NCBI GenBank assembly: GCA_900555835.1 | Contig: USMK01000002.1 | Span: forward strand, 1-64,000 | Direction of reading: 5' to 3' | Length of the DNA: 64,000 nt | Origin: an uncultured Clostridium sp. | Lineage (GTDB): Bacteria; Bacillota; Clostridia; TANB77; CAG-508 | Part shown: positions 45,588-54,994 of the stretch, in pieces | Position numbering within the stretch: position 1 is the stretch's first letter | Layout of the letters: the number at the start of each line of letters is the position of its first letter | Made by a program: the position numbers and the translations under genes | Notes under the pieces: generated by a model | Told to the model about the DNA's origin: nothing | Seen by the model: only the letters and a program-made list of their open reading frames with translations | The model's database searches: none

Positions 45588-47402
45588 ATGAATAATACAA
45601 AAATAAGAAATGTAGCAATAATTGCACACGTTGACCACGGAAAAACAACATTAGTGGATGCTTTGTTAAGACAAAGTCACATATTTAGAGAGAATGAGCA
45701 AGTAAGAGAAAGAGTAATGGATTCAAATGATTTGGAAAAAGAAAGAGGAATTACAATTCTTTCTAAAAACACATCTGTTATGTATAATGACATAAAGATA
45801 AACATAGTAGATACACCAGGACATGCCGATTTTGGTGGAGAAGTAGAAAGAGTTCTAAAAATGGTAGATGGTGTTTTACTATTAGTAGATGCTTTTGAAG
45901 GAGCTATGCCCCAAACAAGAGAAGTATTGAAAAAAGCATTATCATTAAATTTAAAACCAATAGTAGTTATAAACAAAATAGATAGACCAGGAGCAAACCA
46001 AGAAAAAGTAGTAGATCAAGTTCTTGATTTATTTATAGAATTAGGTGCTAATGACGAACAATTAGACTTCCCAGTTATATATGCATCTGCAAAAAATGGA
46101 ATAGCAAAAATGAGCTTAGACGAAGAGTCTGATAATGTTCATTGCATATTTGAAACAATAATTGAAAAAATATCTGCACCAAATTGCGAAGTAGAAGGAC
46201 CTGCTCAACTTCTAGTTTCTAATATAGACTATGATGACTACTTAGGAAGAATTGCAGTAGGAAGAATAGAAAGAGGAACAATAACTCTTGGAATGCCTGT
46301 TGCAGTATGCAAAAAAGAAGATAAAATAGTAAACGGAAAAGTGGCAAAATTATTTACTTATATGGGGCTAAAAAAGGTAGAAGTAGAACAAGTTTCAGCA
46401 GGAGACATTGTTGCATTATCAGGAATTGAAGATATAAATATTGGAGATACAATTTGTGATATAAATAATCCAGAAAAAATTCCATTTGTAGATATAGACG
46501 AACCAACAGTATCTATGACATTTAGTGTAAATGATGGACCTTTTGCTGGAAAAGAAGGACAATTCGTAACATCAAGACATATAAGAGACAGATTATTTAA
46601 AGAACTAGAAAGAAATGTTTCTTTAAGAGTAAAAGAAACAGATAGAGCAGAAAGCTTTGAAGTTTCAGGAAGAGGAGAACTTCATTTATCTGTACTTATT
46701 GAAACTATGAGAAGAGAAGGATTTGAGCTTTTAGTTTCAAGACCAAAAGTTATTTTCAAAGAAATAGATGGAGTAAAATGTGAACCAATTGAAAGACTTG
46801 TTGTAAATGTTCCAGATGATGCAATAGGTAATGTAATAGAGAAATTAGGAAGACGTAAAGGCGAAATGGTTAATATGGAACCAGCAGAAGAAGGACATAC
46901 AAAGGTAGAATTTAAAATACCTGCAAGAGGACTTATTGGTTACAGAACAGAATTTATGACAGACACAAAAGGAAATGGAACTATGAACAGCATTTTTGAT
47001 TGCTATGAACCATATAAAGGCGAAATTCAATCAAGAGTAAGAGGAACATTAGTTGCTTTTGAGGCTGGAACAGCTGTAACTTACGGATTATACAATGCAC
47101 AAGAAAGAGGAGAATTATTTATAGGACCTGGAACAGAAGTATATGAGGGAATGATTGTTGGACTAAATTCAAGAGGAGAAGATATTGCAATAAATGTATG
47201 TAAAGAAAAACATTTAACAAACACAAGAGCTTCTGGTTCAGATGATGCTTTAAGACTTGTACCACCAATCCAATTTTCACTTGAAAAAGCAATTGAATTT
47301 ATTGCTGACGACGAATTAGTTGAAGTTACACCTAAAAATATTAGATTAAGAAAGAAAATATTAGATAGTAAAACAAGAGAAAGAATGGCAAGAAGCAAAT
47401 AA
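45588..47402 (+). CDS. typA: TypA/BipA ribosome-associated GTPase
   Basis: A 604-residue translational GTPase. AIIAHVDHGKTTLVDALLRQ (G1), DSNDLEKERGITI (G2), VDTPGHADFGGEVERV (G3), VINKIDRPGA (G4), then domain II, EF-G-like III and V domains and the BipA C-terminal domain (TKGNGTMNSIF, RVRGTLVAFEAGTAVTYGLY). Full length. Acts in ribosome assembly and stress adaptation. Confidence 0.97.
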   Translation: MNNTKIRNVAIIAHVDHGKTTLVDALLRQSHIFRENEQVRERVMDSNDLEKERGITILSKNTSVMYNDIKINIVDTPGHADFGGEVERVLKMVDGVLLLVDAFEGAMPQTREVLKKALSLNLKPIVVINKIDRPGANQEKVVDQVLDLFIELGANDEQLDFPVIYASAKNGIAKMSLDEESDNVHCIFETIIEKISAPNCEVEGPAQLLVSNIDYDDYLGRIAVGRIERGTITLGMPVAVCKKEDKIVNGKVAKLFTYMGLKKVEVEQVSAGDIVALSGIEDINIGDTICDINNPEKIPFVDIDEPTVSMTFSVNDGPFAGKEGQFVTSRHIRDRLFKELERNVSLRVKETDRAESFEVSGRGELHLSVLIETMRREGFELLVSRPKVIFKEIDGVKCEPIERLVVNVPDDAIGNVIEKLGRRKGEMVNMEPAEEGHTKVEFKIPARGLIGYRTEFMTDTKGNGTMNSIFDCYEPYKGEIQSRVRGTLVAFEAGTAVTYGLYNAQERGELFIGPGTEVYEGMIVGLNSRGEDIAINVCKEKHLTNTRASGSDDALRLVPPIQFSLEKAIEFIADDELVEVTPKNIRLRKKILDSKTRERMARSK

Positions 47403-47407
47403 TAAAC

Positions 47408-47456
47408 TAATACCTAATAGACCAAGATTTACTTCTTGGATATTGGGTATTTTTTA
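47408..47456 (+). terminator. terminator after typA
   Basis: Outer stem AATACC/GGTATT and inner stem CCAAGA/TCTTGG, then T6. Confidence 0.85.
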
Positions 47457-47478
47457 ATTTAAGAAGGAGTAAGTTAAT

Positions 47479-48060
47479 ATGTTTGAAGAAATAAAACAAA
47501 AGGCTTTGGAAGATCATATTCCTATTATTATGGATGATACTTTGGAGGTTATAAAGAAGATTTTTGAGAAGCAAAAGCCAAAGAGAATTTTGGAAATTGG
47601 AACTGCTGTGGGGTATTCAGCTATTTGCTTTGTTTTGGCATGTGGCAGAGATGTTAAGGTTGATACAATTGAGCTTGATGAGGAGAGAGCAAAGGTCGCT
47701 ATCCAAAATATTTCAGCTATGAATATGGAAGAAAATATTAATATTATGGTTGGGAATGCTGTTGATATTTTGCCTACTTTGAGTGATAAGTATGATGTTG
47801 TTTTTATTGATGCTGCTAAGGGGAAATATCCGTTCTTTTTGAATGAGGCTTTAAGGCTTACTGAAAAGACTGGGGTTATTTTGGCTGATAATATTTTGTA
47901 TAAGGGATATGTTATGAGCGATTATAATAAGCATAAGCAGAGGACTGCTGTTAGGAATTTGCGTGAGTATATTAAGGAGGCTACTGAGGATGAGGAATTG
48001 GAGACGGAAATTCTTGATGTGGGGGATGGATTGGCTGTTAGCCGATTTAAGGAAAATTAA
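47479..48060 (+). CDS. trmR: TrmR-like SAM-dependent O-methyltransferase
   Basis: A 193-residue class I methyltransferase. ILEIGTAVGYSAICFVLA (SAM loop), DTIELDEERAKVA, YDVVFIDAAKGKYPFFLNE (metal-site DAAKG) and VILADNILYKG are the YrrM/TrmR pattern. TrmR methylates 5-hydroxyuridine at position 34 of tRNA to 5-methoxyuridine. A probable partner hydroxylase of the U32 family is at 57769. Codon choice (TTG, AAG, GAG) is strikingly richer in third-position G than in typA next door. Confidence 0.85.
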   Translation: MFEEIKQKALEDHIPIIMDDTLEVIKKIFEKQKPKRILEIGTAVGYSAICFVLACGRDVKVDTIELDEERAKVAIQNISAMNMEENINIMVGNAVDILPTLSDKYDVVFIDAAKGKYPFFLNEALRLTEKTGVILADNILYKGYVMSDYNKHKQRTAVRNLREYIKEATEDEELETEILDVGDGLAVSRFKEN

Positions 48061-48101
48061 AAATTTGGAAACGTTTGAAATGAGCCGTGGAAAGAAGTAG
48101 C

Positions 48102-48173
48102 TATAATATAACAAATTTATTTCATTCCTCGGCTTGTTGCGTAACCTACGAAATCTAAATAGTTATATTTATA
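48102..48173. repeat. short palindromic repeat, relative of the 51292 element
   Basis: A 72-base unit bounded by TATAATATAAC and its near-perfect inverted copy GTTATATTTATA. Its core (48113-48160) shares ATTTATTTCATTCCTCGGCT, then TGCGT, CCTACGAAATCTAAAT with bases 51315-51361. It lies in the 238-base gap 48061-48298. Probably a small non-autonomous element or a structured RNA family. Confidence 0.7.
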
Positions 48174-48210
48174 ATTTTGATGACCTTTGCTTATGATTAT
48201 GTTAACCAAT

Positions 48211-48240
48211 TTGACATAATTGTTGTTGAGATGTTATAAT
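48211..48240 (+). promoter_or_regulatory. promoter of the 48299 gene
   Basis: TTGACA, 18 bases, TGT-TATAAT (extended -10). Confidence 0.75.
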
Positions 48241-48298
48241 TTAAGTATACATAAATCGGTAATGAGGGAAAAATACCTGATGAAGGGGAGGAGTTACT

Positions 48299-48814
48299 AT
48301 GGAGAAAGAGAATAAGAAATTTTTGGATAAGGTTAAAGATTGGGCTAAGGTTGGTGTGATGTCTGTTGGTATTGCTGCTTTTGGAGTGGGAGATAAGACT
48401 GTTGATGCACATCAAGTGCCTGAGACTAATTCGCATCGACAAGTAGAAACAGTACAAAATCAAAGAGAGGCTTTTAATAAAAGTATACGAGTTGAGCTTA
48501 AAGGCAAAACGGAGAAGGTAGAAAAAGTGGATGGAAAGTCACAAAATAGAGAAAATATGAGAGAAAAAAAGGGTAGTGAACAAAGACCTTTACCTAATAT
48601 TCCATTTGCTTCGAATGAAGAAAAAGCTCAAATGCGTGATTTAAATTATACTTTGGGTTTATTACATAAAAAAAGAGGAGATGCAAGGTTTTTTAAAAAT
48701 CAGGAGGAAGTAGATAGATTAACATCTGAAATTGTAAAAGTAAATATTAAAAGAGAACAAATAATGGCTCAAATAAGAGAGAGACAAAGACAAAATGATG
48801 GACAAGAAAGATAG
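48299..48814 (+). CDS. unknown 171-residue charged protein
   Basis: Not recognised. A lysine-rich start (MEKENKKFLDKVKDWAK) precedes a short hydrophobic stretch, VGVMSVGIAAFGVGD, that might be a membrane hairpin or weak signal. The rest is very hydrophilic: a linker rich in Gln, Lys and Glu, then PLPNIPFASNEEKAQMRDLN and a long C-terminal helix (about 125-171) that looks coiled-coil. Strong promoter, GGGGAGGAG site and terminator show a single-gene unit. Confidence 0.65.
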   Translation: MEKENKKFLDKVKDWAKVGVMSVGIAAFGVGDKTVDAHQVPETNSHRQVETVQNQREAFNKSIRVELKGKTEKVEKVDGKSQNRENMREKKGSEQRPLPNIPFASNEEKAQMRDLNYTLGLLHKKRGDARFFKNQEEVDRLTSEIVKVNIKREQIMAQIRERQRQNDGQER

Positions 48815-48831
48815 AGGCTAATTGTAATATT

Positions 48832-48865
48832 AAAGCCGAGAGAAAACAAGTTTTCTCGGCTTTTT
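48832..48865. terminator. bidirectional terminator
   Basis: AAAGCCGAG...CTCGGCTTT with an inner AAAAC/GTTTT extension, then T5. Lies between convergent genes. Confidence 0.88.
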
Positions 48866-49402
48866 CTAATGTATATATGAAATACTTGATAGTACGAAAT
48901 CTATTATCAAGATTATTGTCATTACTTTTGCGGCTAAGTCTAAGGTTAAAGGAGATATTTTTGTTGTGAGTTTGTTGATGACTTTTTGAGTTATTGGGTG
49001 AATGAATCTTACTACTATAATTGCAATTATTCCCCAAACAAATGCAAATGGCAAGCATATTCTGCCATTTATGTTTAAAAAGTCATTGGAGTAATCCCAC
49101 CATTTTAGATTAAATATTACATCTAATATAAATCCTGCTACATATTCAAAATAAGTTAGAACGACTGAGGCGATTAGAAATAATTTTATATTGCTATCTT
49201 TATATTTTGATAGTCCAACTGTTAATATTAACATTCCAAATCCATATATAGGACAAATTGGACCTATTAAAAATCCTCTATTATCAAAATGCCCAAGAAC
49301 GACATAGGCATAAACAGTTTCTAGCAACCAGCCCGCAAATGAATAAATAAAGAAATACAGAATATATCTATTAAGCAAACTATTCTTACCATCTTGTGGC
49401 AT
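48866..49402 (-). CDS. CmpB-like (PF06541-type) membrane protein
   Basis: A 178-residue protein with about five helices. FFIYSFAGWLLETVYAYVV, NRGFLIGPICPIYGFGMLIL and WWDYSNDFLNINGRICLPFA are the conserved tracts of the family annotated as putative ABC-transporter type IV proteins. No ATPase is nearby and the real function is not established. Start ATG at 49402, with AGGAGG about 18 bases upstream. Confidence 0.85.
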   Translation of the reverse strand: MPQDGKNSLLNRYILYFFIYSFAGWLLETVYAYVVLGHFDNRGFLIGPICPIYGFGMLILTVGLSKYKDSNIKLFLIASVVLTYFEYVAGFILDVIFNLKWWDYSNDFLNINGRICLPFAFVWGIIAIIVVRFIHPITQKVINKLTTKISPLTLDLAAKVMTIILIIDFVLSSISYIH

Positions 49403-49448
49403 TTCCCAAGCACCTCCTTTTAGAATATAGCTATAATATCAAAAAAAT

Positions 49449-49506
49449 GTCTACTTGTAAAGGGGGACGTTTCCTTTTGAAGCATTTTGCTTCATTGGGG
49501 ACACAT
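49449..49506. repeat. REP-like remnant with GGGGAC motifs
   Basis: In the gap 49403-49675 there are GGGGGACGTTTCCTTTT, a small hairpin GAAGCATTTTGCTTC and TTGGGGACAC. GGGGAC...TTCC tracts of this sort accompany Y1/RAYT-type transposases in Firmicutes. No transposase is present, so this would be a solo remnant. Tentative. Confidence 0.35.
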
Positions 49507-49567
49507 CTTAGCATGACTATTGGGAAAATATTTCCAGAATTTTCTTTAACTATTTTTTGATATATAC

Positions 49568-49596
49568 TTGACAGTTTACAATAATACATATAAAAT
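49568..49596 (+). promoter_or_regulatory. promoter of rny
   Basis: TTGACA, 17 bases, TAAAAT. Confidence 0.75.
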
Positions 49597-49675
49597 AATA
49601 TAGTAAGTTAAATAATAATAAAAAATTATATATTTATCTGTACATTGAAAATTTAATAGAAGAGGTGTAATGATT

Positions 49676-51220
49676 ATGGACAATATTTTAATAATTGTAA
49701 TCACCTTCTTAATCTCAGCGGTAATTTTTATACCAGTTGGTATTGTTATTAGAAAGAAAATTGCCGAGTCTAAGATACAAAGTGCTGAAAGTGAAGCTAA
49801 TAGATTATTGGAAAATGCAAAGATTGAGGCAGAAAACAAAAAGAAAGAGGAAATCTTCAAAGTTAAAGAAGAAATGTTAAATGCTAGAAACGAGTTAGAT
49901 AAGGAGATTAGAGAAAGAAGAGGCGAGGTACAATTACAAGAAAAAAGAATTATTCAGAAAGAAGAAATGCTGGATAAACGTTCTAATATGTTAGAAAGAC
50001 ATGAAAAGGAATTAGAGCAAAAAGTGATTGCTAATGAAGAAAAGAGGAAAGAGTTAGACGAAGTAGTTAATAAGCAAAATCTTGAATTACAAAGAATTTC
50101 TGGCTTGACTGTTGACGAAGCCAAGAAACAATTACTAACAGATTTAGAAAAGACTATGACAGACGAAAAAGCTGCTATTATTAGGGAAGTTGAGGCTAAT
50201 ACCAAGGAAGATGCTAACAAAATTGCAAAAGAGCTAATTAGTTATGCTATTCAAAAATGTGCAGCTGACCATACATCTGAAACAACTGTATCAGTAGTTG
50301 CTCTTCCAAATGACGATATGAAGGGAAGAATAATTGGTAGAGAAGGTAGAAATATTAAGGCTTTGGAAACTTTAACTGGTATTGATTTAATTATTGACGA
50401 TACCCCAGAGGCTGTTATTTTATCAGGATTTGACCCTTTAAGAAGAGAAGTTGCTAAAATAGCGTTAGAAAAATTGATTGATGATGGAAGAATTCACCCT
50501 GCTAAAATTGAAGAAATGGTTGAAAAGGCCAAGGAAGAAGTTGAAGCTTCCATAAAAGCAGAGGGCGAAAGAGCTATGCTTGAAACAGGTGTTAATGGTT
50601 TACCAGCAGATTTAGTTAAATTGATTGGAAAATTAAAATATAGAACAAGTTATGGACAAAATGTACTAAATCATTCAATTGAAGTTTCAAATCTAGCCAG
50701 AATTATGGCTGACGAAATAGGAGCAGATTCTAGATTAGCCAGAAGAGCTGGACTATTACACGATATAGGCAAAGCCCTAGACCACGATATGGAAGGTACA
50801 CACGTAGAAATAGGTGTAGATGTACTTAGAAAATTCAAAGAAAACGAAAAGGTTATAAATGCTGTTGAAGCACATCATGGTGATGTTGAACCTCAAACTA
50901 TCGAAGCTGTATTAGTACAAGCTGCTGATGCAATATCCGCTTCTAGACCTGGAGCAAGAAGAGAAACCTTAGAAACATACATAAAGAGACTAGAAAAACT
51001 AGAAGAAATTGCAGACTCATTTGAAGGAGTAGAAAAATCATTTGCTATACAAGCAGGCCGTGAAGTCAGACTTATTGTAAAACCAGACAAAGTTTCTGAC
51101 AGTCAAATGGTTTTAATGGCCAGAGAGGTTGCCAAAAAAGTAGAAAACGAAATGGAATATCCAGGACAAATTAAAGTAAATGTAATCAGAGAAACAAGAG
51201 CAATTGAATATGCCAAATAA
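49676..51220 (+). CDS. rny: ribonuclease Y
   Basis: Membrane-anchored endoribonuclease that starts mRNA decay, 514 residues. N-terminal helix (about 3-24), long coiled coil (about 30-190), KH domain ([20 protein letters not shown]), HD domain ([27 protein letters not shown]). AGAGGTG is 8 bases before ATG 49676, better placed than for the ATG at 49670. Confidence 0.97.
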   Translation: MDNILIIVITFLISAVIFIPVGIVIRKKIAESKIQSAESEANRLLENAKIEAENKKKEEIFKVKEEMLNARNELDKEIRERRGEVQLQEKRIIQKEEMLDKRSNMLERHEKELEQKVIANEEKRKELDEVVNKQNLELQRISGLTVDEAKKQLLTDLEKTMTDEKAAIIREVEANTKEDANKIAKELISYAIQKCAADHTSETTVSVVALPNDDMKGRIIGREGRNIKALETLTGIDLIIDDTPEAVILSGFDPLRREVAKIALEKLIDDGRIHPAKIEEMVEKAKEEVEASIKAEGERAMLETGVNGLPADLVKLIGKLKYRTSYGQNVLNHSIEVSNLARIMADEIGADSRLARRAGLLHDIGKALDHDMEGTHVEIGVDVLRKFKENEKVINAVEAHHGDVEPQTIEAVLVQAADAISASRPGARRETLETYIKRLEKLEEIADSFEGVEKSFAIQAGREVRLIVKPDKVSDSQMVLMAREVAKKVENEMEYPGQIKVNVIRETRAIEYAK

Positions 51221-51224
51221 TGCT

Positions 51225-51265
51225 AAAAGCATTCCAAACGAAAAAAATTGGAATGCTTTTTCGTT
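51225..51265 (+). terminator. terminator of rny
   Basis: AAAAGCATTCCAA / TTGGAATGCTTTT, 13 bp, 10-base loop. Confidence 0.9.
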
Positions 51266-51291
51266 TGTGCAAATGAATTTTAAATTAATCC

Positions 51292-51483
51292 GTTGAATAA
51301 ATAGAAATAATATAAAATTTATTTCATTCCTCGGCTTGCTGCGTCCCCTACGAAATCTAAATTAAATATTACGAGCCTCTCCGAAGCCTTCGCTCCCTCA
51401 TAATCTTTAATTAAGATTTCGTACGGTTACTCCGCGGCACATTCGTCATTACATAAATTTTATATTATTTCTATTTATTCAAC
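51292..51483. repeat. 192-bp palindromic element with 31-bp terminal inverted repeats
   Basis: Bases 51292-51322 and 51453-51483 are perfect 31-base inverted copies (GTTGAATAAATAGAAATAAT and onward). Inside them the arms stay partly complementary (CCTACGAAATCTAAATTAAA against CCGTACGAAATCTTAATTAA read from the other strand), so the whole unit can fold into one long hairpin. It is much more GC-rich in the middle than its surroundings and shares its left core with the 48102 repeat. It has no ORF. A MITE-like element or a structured RNA is likely. It fills most of the gap 51221-51587. Confidence 0.8.
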
Positions 51484-51522
51484 TACTCTATAATTTGACG
51501 TGGGAGAATTTCTCTGATTTCC

Positions 51523-51551
51523 TTTACAAATACTTAAATAATGTATATAAT
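51523..51551 (+). promoter_or_regulatory. promoter of the FemX-like gene
   Basis: TTTACA, 17 bases, TATAAT. Confidence 0.75.
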
Positions 51552-51587
51552 AATTGAGTAAAAAATAATTTTAGTTAGGAGAATTTA

Positions 51588-52646
51588 ATGAATAGCACAG
51601 AAGTAAAAGAATATTATGAGTTTCTAAAAAACAACCCTAGATGCCACTTTTTGCAGTCATTGGAATGGGGAAAAATTAAGAACAATTGGAAAAATGAGGT
51701 CTTGTGTGTCAGGGATGATAATGGAAAAATTGAGGGAAGTATGAGTATTTTAATTCAGAAAATCCCTGTTATCAATCGCTCTATTTTGTATTGCCCAAGA
51801 GGACCTGTTTGCGATATTACCAACAAAGACGTGTTAAATAGACTTACTAATGAAGTTAGGAGTTTAGCTAAAAGGGAGAAGGCTTTTATTTTTAGATGGG
51901 ACCCTGATATTCCTAATTCTAATGAGGAATTCAAAAAGCTAGTAGTTGAATGTGGATTTAATTTAAAATCTGATATTAACCATGATATTAACAAGGTCAT
52001 TCAACCTAAGTATGAAATGGTTTTAAATATTAAAGATAAAACAGAAGACGAACTTTTGGCATCTTTTAGTCAAAAGACTAGATATAATATAAGATTATCT
52101 ATGAAAAAAGGAGTAACTTTTGAAGAAGGTTCTAGTGAAGATATCAATGAATTTTTTGATATTTTAACAACAACAAGCCAAAGAGACCAATTTTTAATTA
52201 GAGATGTATCATATTATAAAAAAGTGTATGATATAATGAAAGAAAATGGTCATGCGAAGCTATATTTCGCAGTTTTTGATGGAAAACGCATTGCTTCTAC
52301 TCTTGAAATTATTTATGGAAATAAGGCTTGGTATTTGTATGGAGCTTCTTTAAGAGAACACAGCAATGTTATGCCAAATTATCTACTTCAATGGGAAATG
52401 ATAAAATATGCTAAACAAAATGGATGTGAGTATTATAATTTAGGTGGTGCTTCTGGATACATAGACGAAAATGCTCCTGGATATGGTGTATTTAGATTTA
52501 AAAAAGGCTTTAATCCAGATTTTGTAGAATATATAGACGAGTTAGATATTGTGTTTAAGCCTTTTACAAATATGTTATTTAATGTAGCAAATAGATTAAG
52601 AAGATTTATAAGAAGAATAAAGAAGAGAGAATTATGGGAAAAATAA
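51588..52646 (+). CDS. FemX/MurM-like aminoacyltransferase
   Basis: A 352-residue protein with two GNAT-like halves (FemAB family): HFLQSLEWGKIKNNW, RSILYCPRGPVCD, SQKTRYNIRLSMKKGV (tRNA/lipid II contact region), YYNLGGASGYID and GVFRFKKGFNPDFVEYIDEL. Such enzymes add amino acids from aminoacyl-tRNA to lipid II, making interpeptide bridges. It overlaps the flippase gene by 13 bases, consistent with a lipid II pathway. Confidence 0.88.
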   Translation: MNSTEVKEYYEFLKNNPRCHFLQSLEWGKIKNNWKNEVLCVRDDNGKIEGSMSILIQKIPVINRSILYCPRGPVCDITNKDVLNRLTNEVRSLAKREKAFIFRWDPDIPNSNEEFKKLVVECGFNLKSDINHDINKVIQPKYEMVLNIKDKTEDELLASFSQKTRYNIRLSMKKGVTFEEGSSEDINEFFDILTTTSQRDQFLIRDVSYYKKVYDIMKENGHAKLYFAVFDGKRIASTLEIIYGNKAWYLYGASLREHSNVMPNYLLQWEMIKYAKQNGCEYYNLGGASGYIDENAPGYGVFRFKKGFNPDFVEYIDELDIVFKPFTNMLFNVANRLRRFIRRIKKRELWEK

Positions 52647-54271
52647 AAAAAGAAACATTTATGCAAAGCATTTTAGTTCTGATGGTTTCACAGGTTATGA
52701 TAAAAATTTTGGGCTTGCTGTATAAATTGTATTTGACTAATAAAGATGGCTTTGGAGATACTGGAAATGCTATTTATAATAGTGGATACCAAATTTATGC
52801 ATTATTACTTGCCATTTCCTCAACTGGTGTGCCAAATGCTATTGCAAAATTAATATCTGAAAGAATCGCAAAAGGAGATAAGAAAGGCGTAAATAGAGTT
52901 TTTAAAATTGCATTTTTCTTCTTTGCTTTTGTAGGATTTATAGGAAGTTTAATATTGTTTTTAGGCGCACATTATATTGCAAATGTGTTATTACAAATAC
53001 CAGAAGCAGAGCTTACTCTTGTGGCTTTGTCTCCATCTGTATTTTTTGTTGCGATTGGTTCTGTAATAAGAGGATATTTCAATGGACATCAAAGGATGAA
53101 AATAACAGCAAATTCGCAAACATTAGAACAAGTTACTAAAACATTATCAACAATAATAATTGTTGAAGTAATATCTATGTTTTTTGTTCAAGATGTTGTG
53201 ATAATGGCAGCAGGTGCAAATTTAGCAACTACATTGTCTGTATTTATTAGTTTTTCATATTTATACAGATACTACAAATTTAAAAAATCAGATATATCAG
53301 TAGAAATGCCAGAGGTTTGTGAAGAACCAAGTTATGCTAAAAAAAGTACAAAAGAGATAATAAAATCAATTATTGCAATATCAATTCCTATTTCCGTAAG
53401 TTCACTTGTGTCTGCTGTTAATAAAAGCATTGATTCTATTACAGCTGTAAGGGGACTTAAAACATTCTTGTCAGATGAAATCGCAAAATTCCAGTTTGGT
53501 ATATACACAGGAAAGGTTGATGTGCTTGTAGGATTACCACTTTCCTTTAATATAGCATTTGCAACTGTTTTAGTTCCTTCTATATCTAAATTGATGGCAC
53601 AGAAAAAGAAGGAAGATGCAAATAAGGTTGTGAAATTTTCGCTACTCGCAACCATCCTAATTGGTTTGCCTTGCACTTTTGGAATGATGGTATTTGCTGA
53701 ACAAATATTAAAGCTGTTATATCCAAATGCCCCAGAAGGTGCGCAATTATTGCAAATTACGAGTTTAACTATAATTCTTATGATGATGGCACAAACTATA
53801 AATGGTGTGCTACAAGGAATAGGAAAATATAGAGTACCAGCAACTGCACTTGCACTTGGTGTTATAGCTAAATTTATACTAAATTTAATATTGATTCCAA
53901 TACCAAGTATAGGTATCAATGGTGTTGCTATTGGTTCAATAGTTTGCCATATTATATCATTTAGCATTGGATTTGCGGTATTAAAAAGATCTATGAAGAT
54001 AAAATTTGACGCAAATAAATTTTTAATAAAACCGCTTCTAGCCACAGCAATAATGTGCTTAATATCATACTTAGCATATCTACTACTTGTACAATTCATA
54101 TCATGGAAACTATCTGCAATAGTTGCAATAATACTAGCAGTTCCAATTTATGCACTAGCAGTAGCTATTATGAAAATATTAGACAAAGAAGAAATATATA
54201 GATTACCAAAAGGAGAGCTAATTTATAAATTATTAGTAAAAATGAAATTATATCCGTCAGAAGTACAATAA
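52634..54271 (+). CDS. MOP-superfamily flippase (SpoVB/MurJ-like)
   Basis: A 545-residue protein with about 14 helices, without other domains. LLYKLYLTNKDGFGDTGNAIYNSGYQ near the N-terminus and LLAISSTGVPNAIAKLISER are typical of the polysaccharide-transporter branch containing SpoVB, YtgP and MurJ. It probably flips lipid II or a lipid-linked glycan. Coupled to the FemX-like enzyme. Confidence 0.9.
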   Translation: MGKIKKETFMQSILVLMVSQVMIKILGLLYKLYLTNKDGFGDTGNAIYNSGYQIYALLLAISSTGVPNAIAKLISERIAKGDKKGVNRVFKIAFFFFAFVGFIGSLILFLGAHYIANVLLQIPEAELTLVALSPSVFFVAIGSVIRGYFNGHQRMKITANSQTLEQVTKTLSTIIIVEVISMFFVQDVVIMAAGANLATTLSVFISFSYLYRYYKFKKSDISVEMPEVCEEPSYAKKSTKEIIKSIIAISIPISVSSLVSAVNKSIDSITAVRGLKTFLSDEIAKFQFGIYTGKVDVLVGLPLSFNIAFATVLVPSISKLMAQKKKEDANKVVKFSLLATILIGLPCTFGMMVFAEQILKLLYPNAPEGAQLLQITSLTIILMMMAQTINGVLQGIGKYRVPATALALGVIAKFILNLILIPIPSIGINGVAIGSIVCHIISFSIGFAVLKRSMKIKFDANKFLIKPLLATAIMCLISYLAYLLLVQFISWKLSAIVAIILAVPIYALAVAIMKILDKEEIYRLPKGELIYKLLVKMKLYPSEVQ

Positions 54272-54273
54272 AA

Positions 54274-54316
54274 AATAATACCGAATTGTAATATAACAGT
54301 TCGGTATTATTTTTAT
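54274..54316. terminator. bidirectional terminator
   Basis: AATAATACCGAA / TTCGGTATTATT, 12 bp, followed by TTTT; lies between convergent genes. Confidence 0.88.
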
Positions 54317-54868
54317 GTTAAAATTTTAAAAATCCCAATAAGTATTAAAATTATTCCAGAAATAATGTTCCATACTTTATCAGGAATTTTAGCAGAAGAA
54401 GATAATTTATTACCAATATATTTTCCAATAGATAAGAATATCACTTGAAAGCTAGCAACGAATAAAGGAAAAATGATAGAACTAAAACCAATTACACTAC
54501 TTCCAATGCCAACACAAAATGCATCTAGTGACATTGCAATACCTAGATAAAGAGCTTCAAAACTATCTATCTTTTTAGAATTATCCAAGTCAAATGAATC
54601 TGGGTTTTTTATTAAAGTTTGCCATATTATAAAAAATCCCATACACACTAAAATTCCTGTTCCAACCAAATTTGTTATATTTGTAGAAAAGACGTTTTTT
54701 ATAAAACCACCAATATACATAGATAAATATGAAATAATAAAAGATATAATAAATAAAACTATTTTAGCCTTGGAACTAATTAAGGTTTTCCCAACACCAT
54801 ATGAAATGCCAATTCCGCATAGAGTCTATACTAACAGAGCAGGCTAGCAAAAAATAACTAAGCAACAT
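54313..54868 (-). CDS. ytaF: YtaF/MntP-family membrane protein, +1 frameshift at CGG
   Basis: A 184-residue six-helix protein after the shift. From ATG 54868 (GAGGTG upstream) it reads MLLSYFLLACSVSIDSM, then CGG. Skipping the C gives GIGISYGVGKTLISSKAK and the rest, including LYLGIAMSLDAFCVGIGSS, the second copy of the same motif. The first motif, SxDSxGxGxxYG, and the second, SLDAFxVGxG, are the duplicated signature of the MntP/YtaF family, so the glycine at the shift is conserved. YtaF is sporulation-associated; MntP exports Mn2+. Triplet reading ends after about 30 residues. Confidence 0.88.
54815..54817 (-). other. CGG +1 frameshift site 6 (ytaF codon 18)
   Basis: Minus strand ATG-CGG-AAT; CGGA read as glycine restores SIDSM-G-IGISYG. 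Confidence 0.8.
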
Positions 54869-54994
54869 AATTCACCTCATAATATAAATATTAAGTTTAT
54901 TAGAAAAATGTTAAAAAATGTCGAAAAATTCTAAGCATATTTATATGGCCTGTACATATATTTTAAGTATAAAAGTTACAAAGGAGGTTATTTT

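Noticed and set aside
51311..51470. CRISPR array in the GC-rich intergenic repeats
   Set aside because: There is a single inverted structure, not direct repeats with spacers, and no cas genes are present.
52968..53360. Long antisense ORFs over the flippase, mgtA and glucan phosphorylase genes
   Set aside because: They mirror the codon pattern of the sense gene, have no binding sites and show no family motifs.
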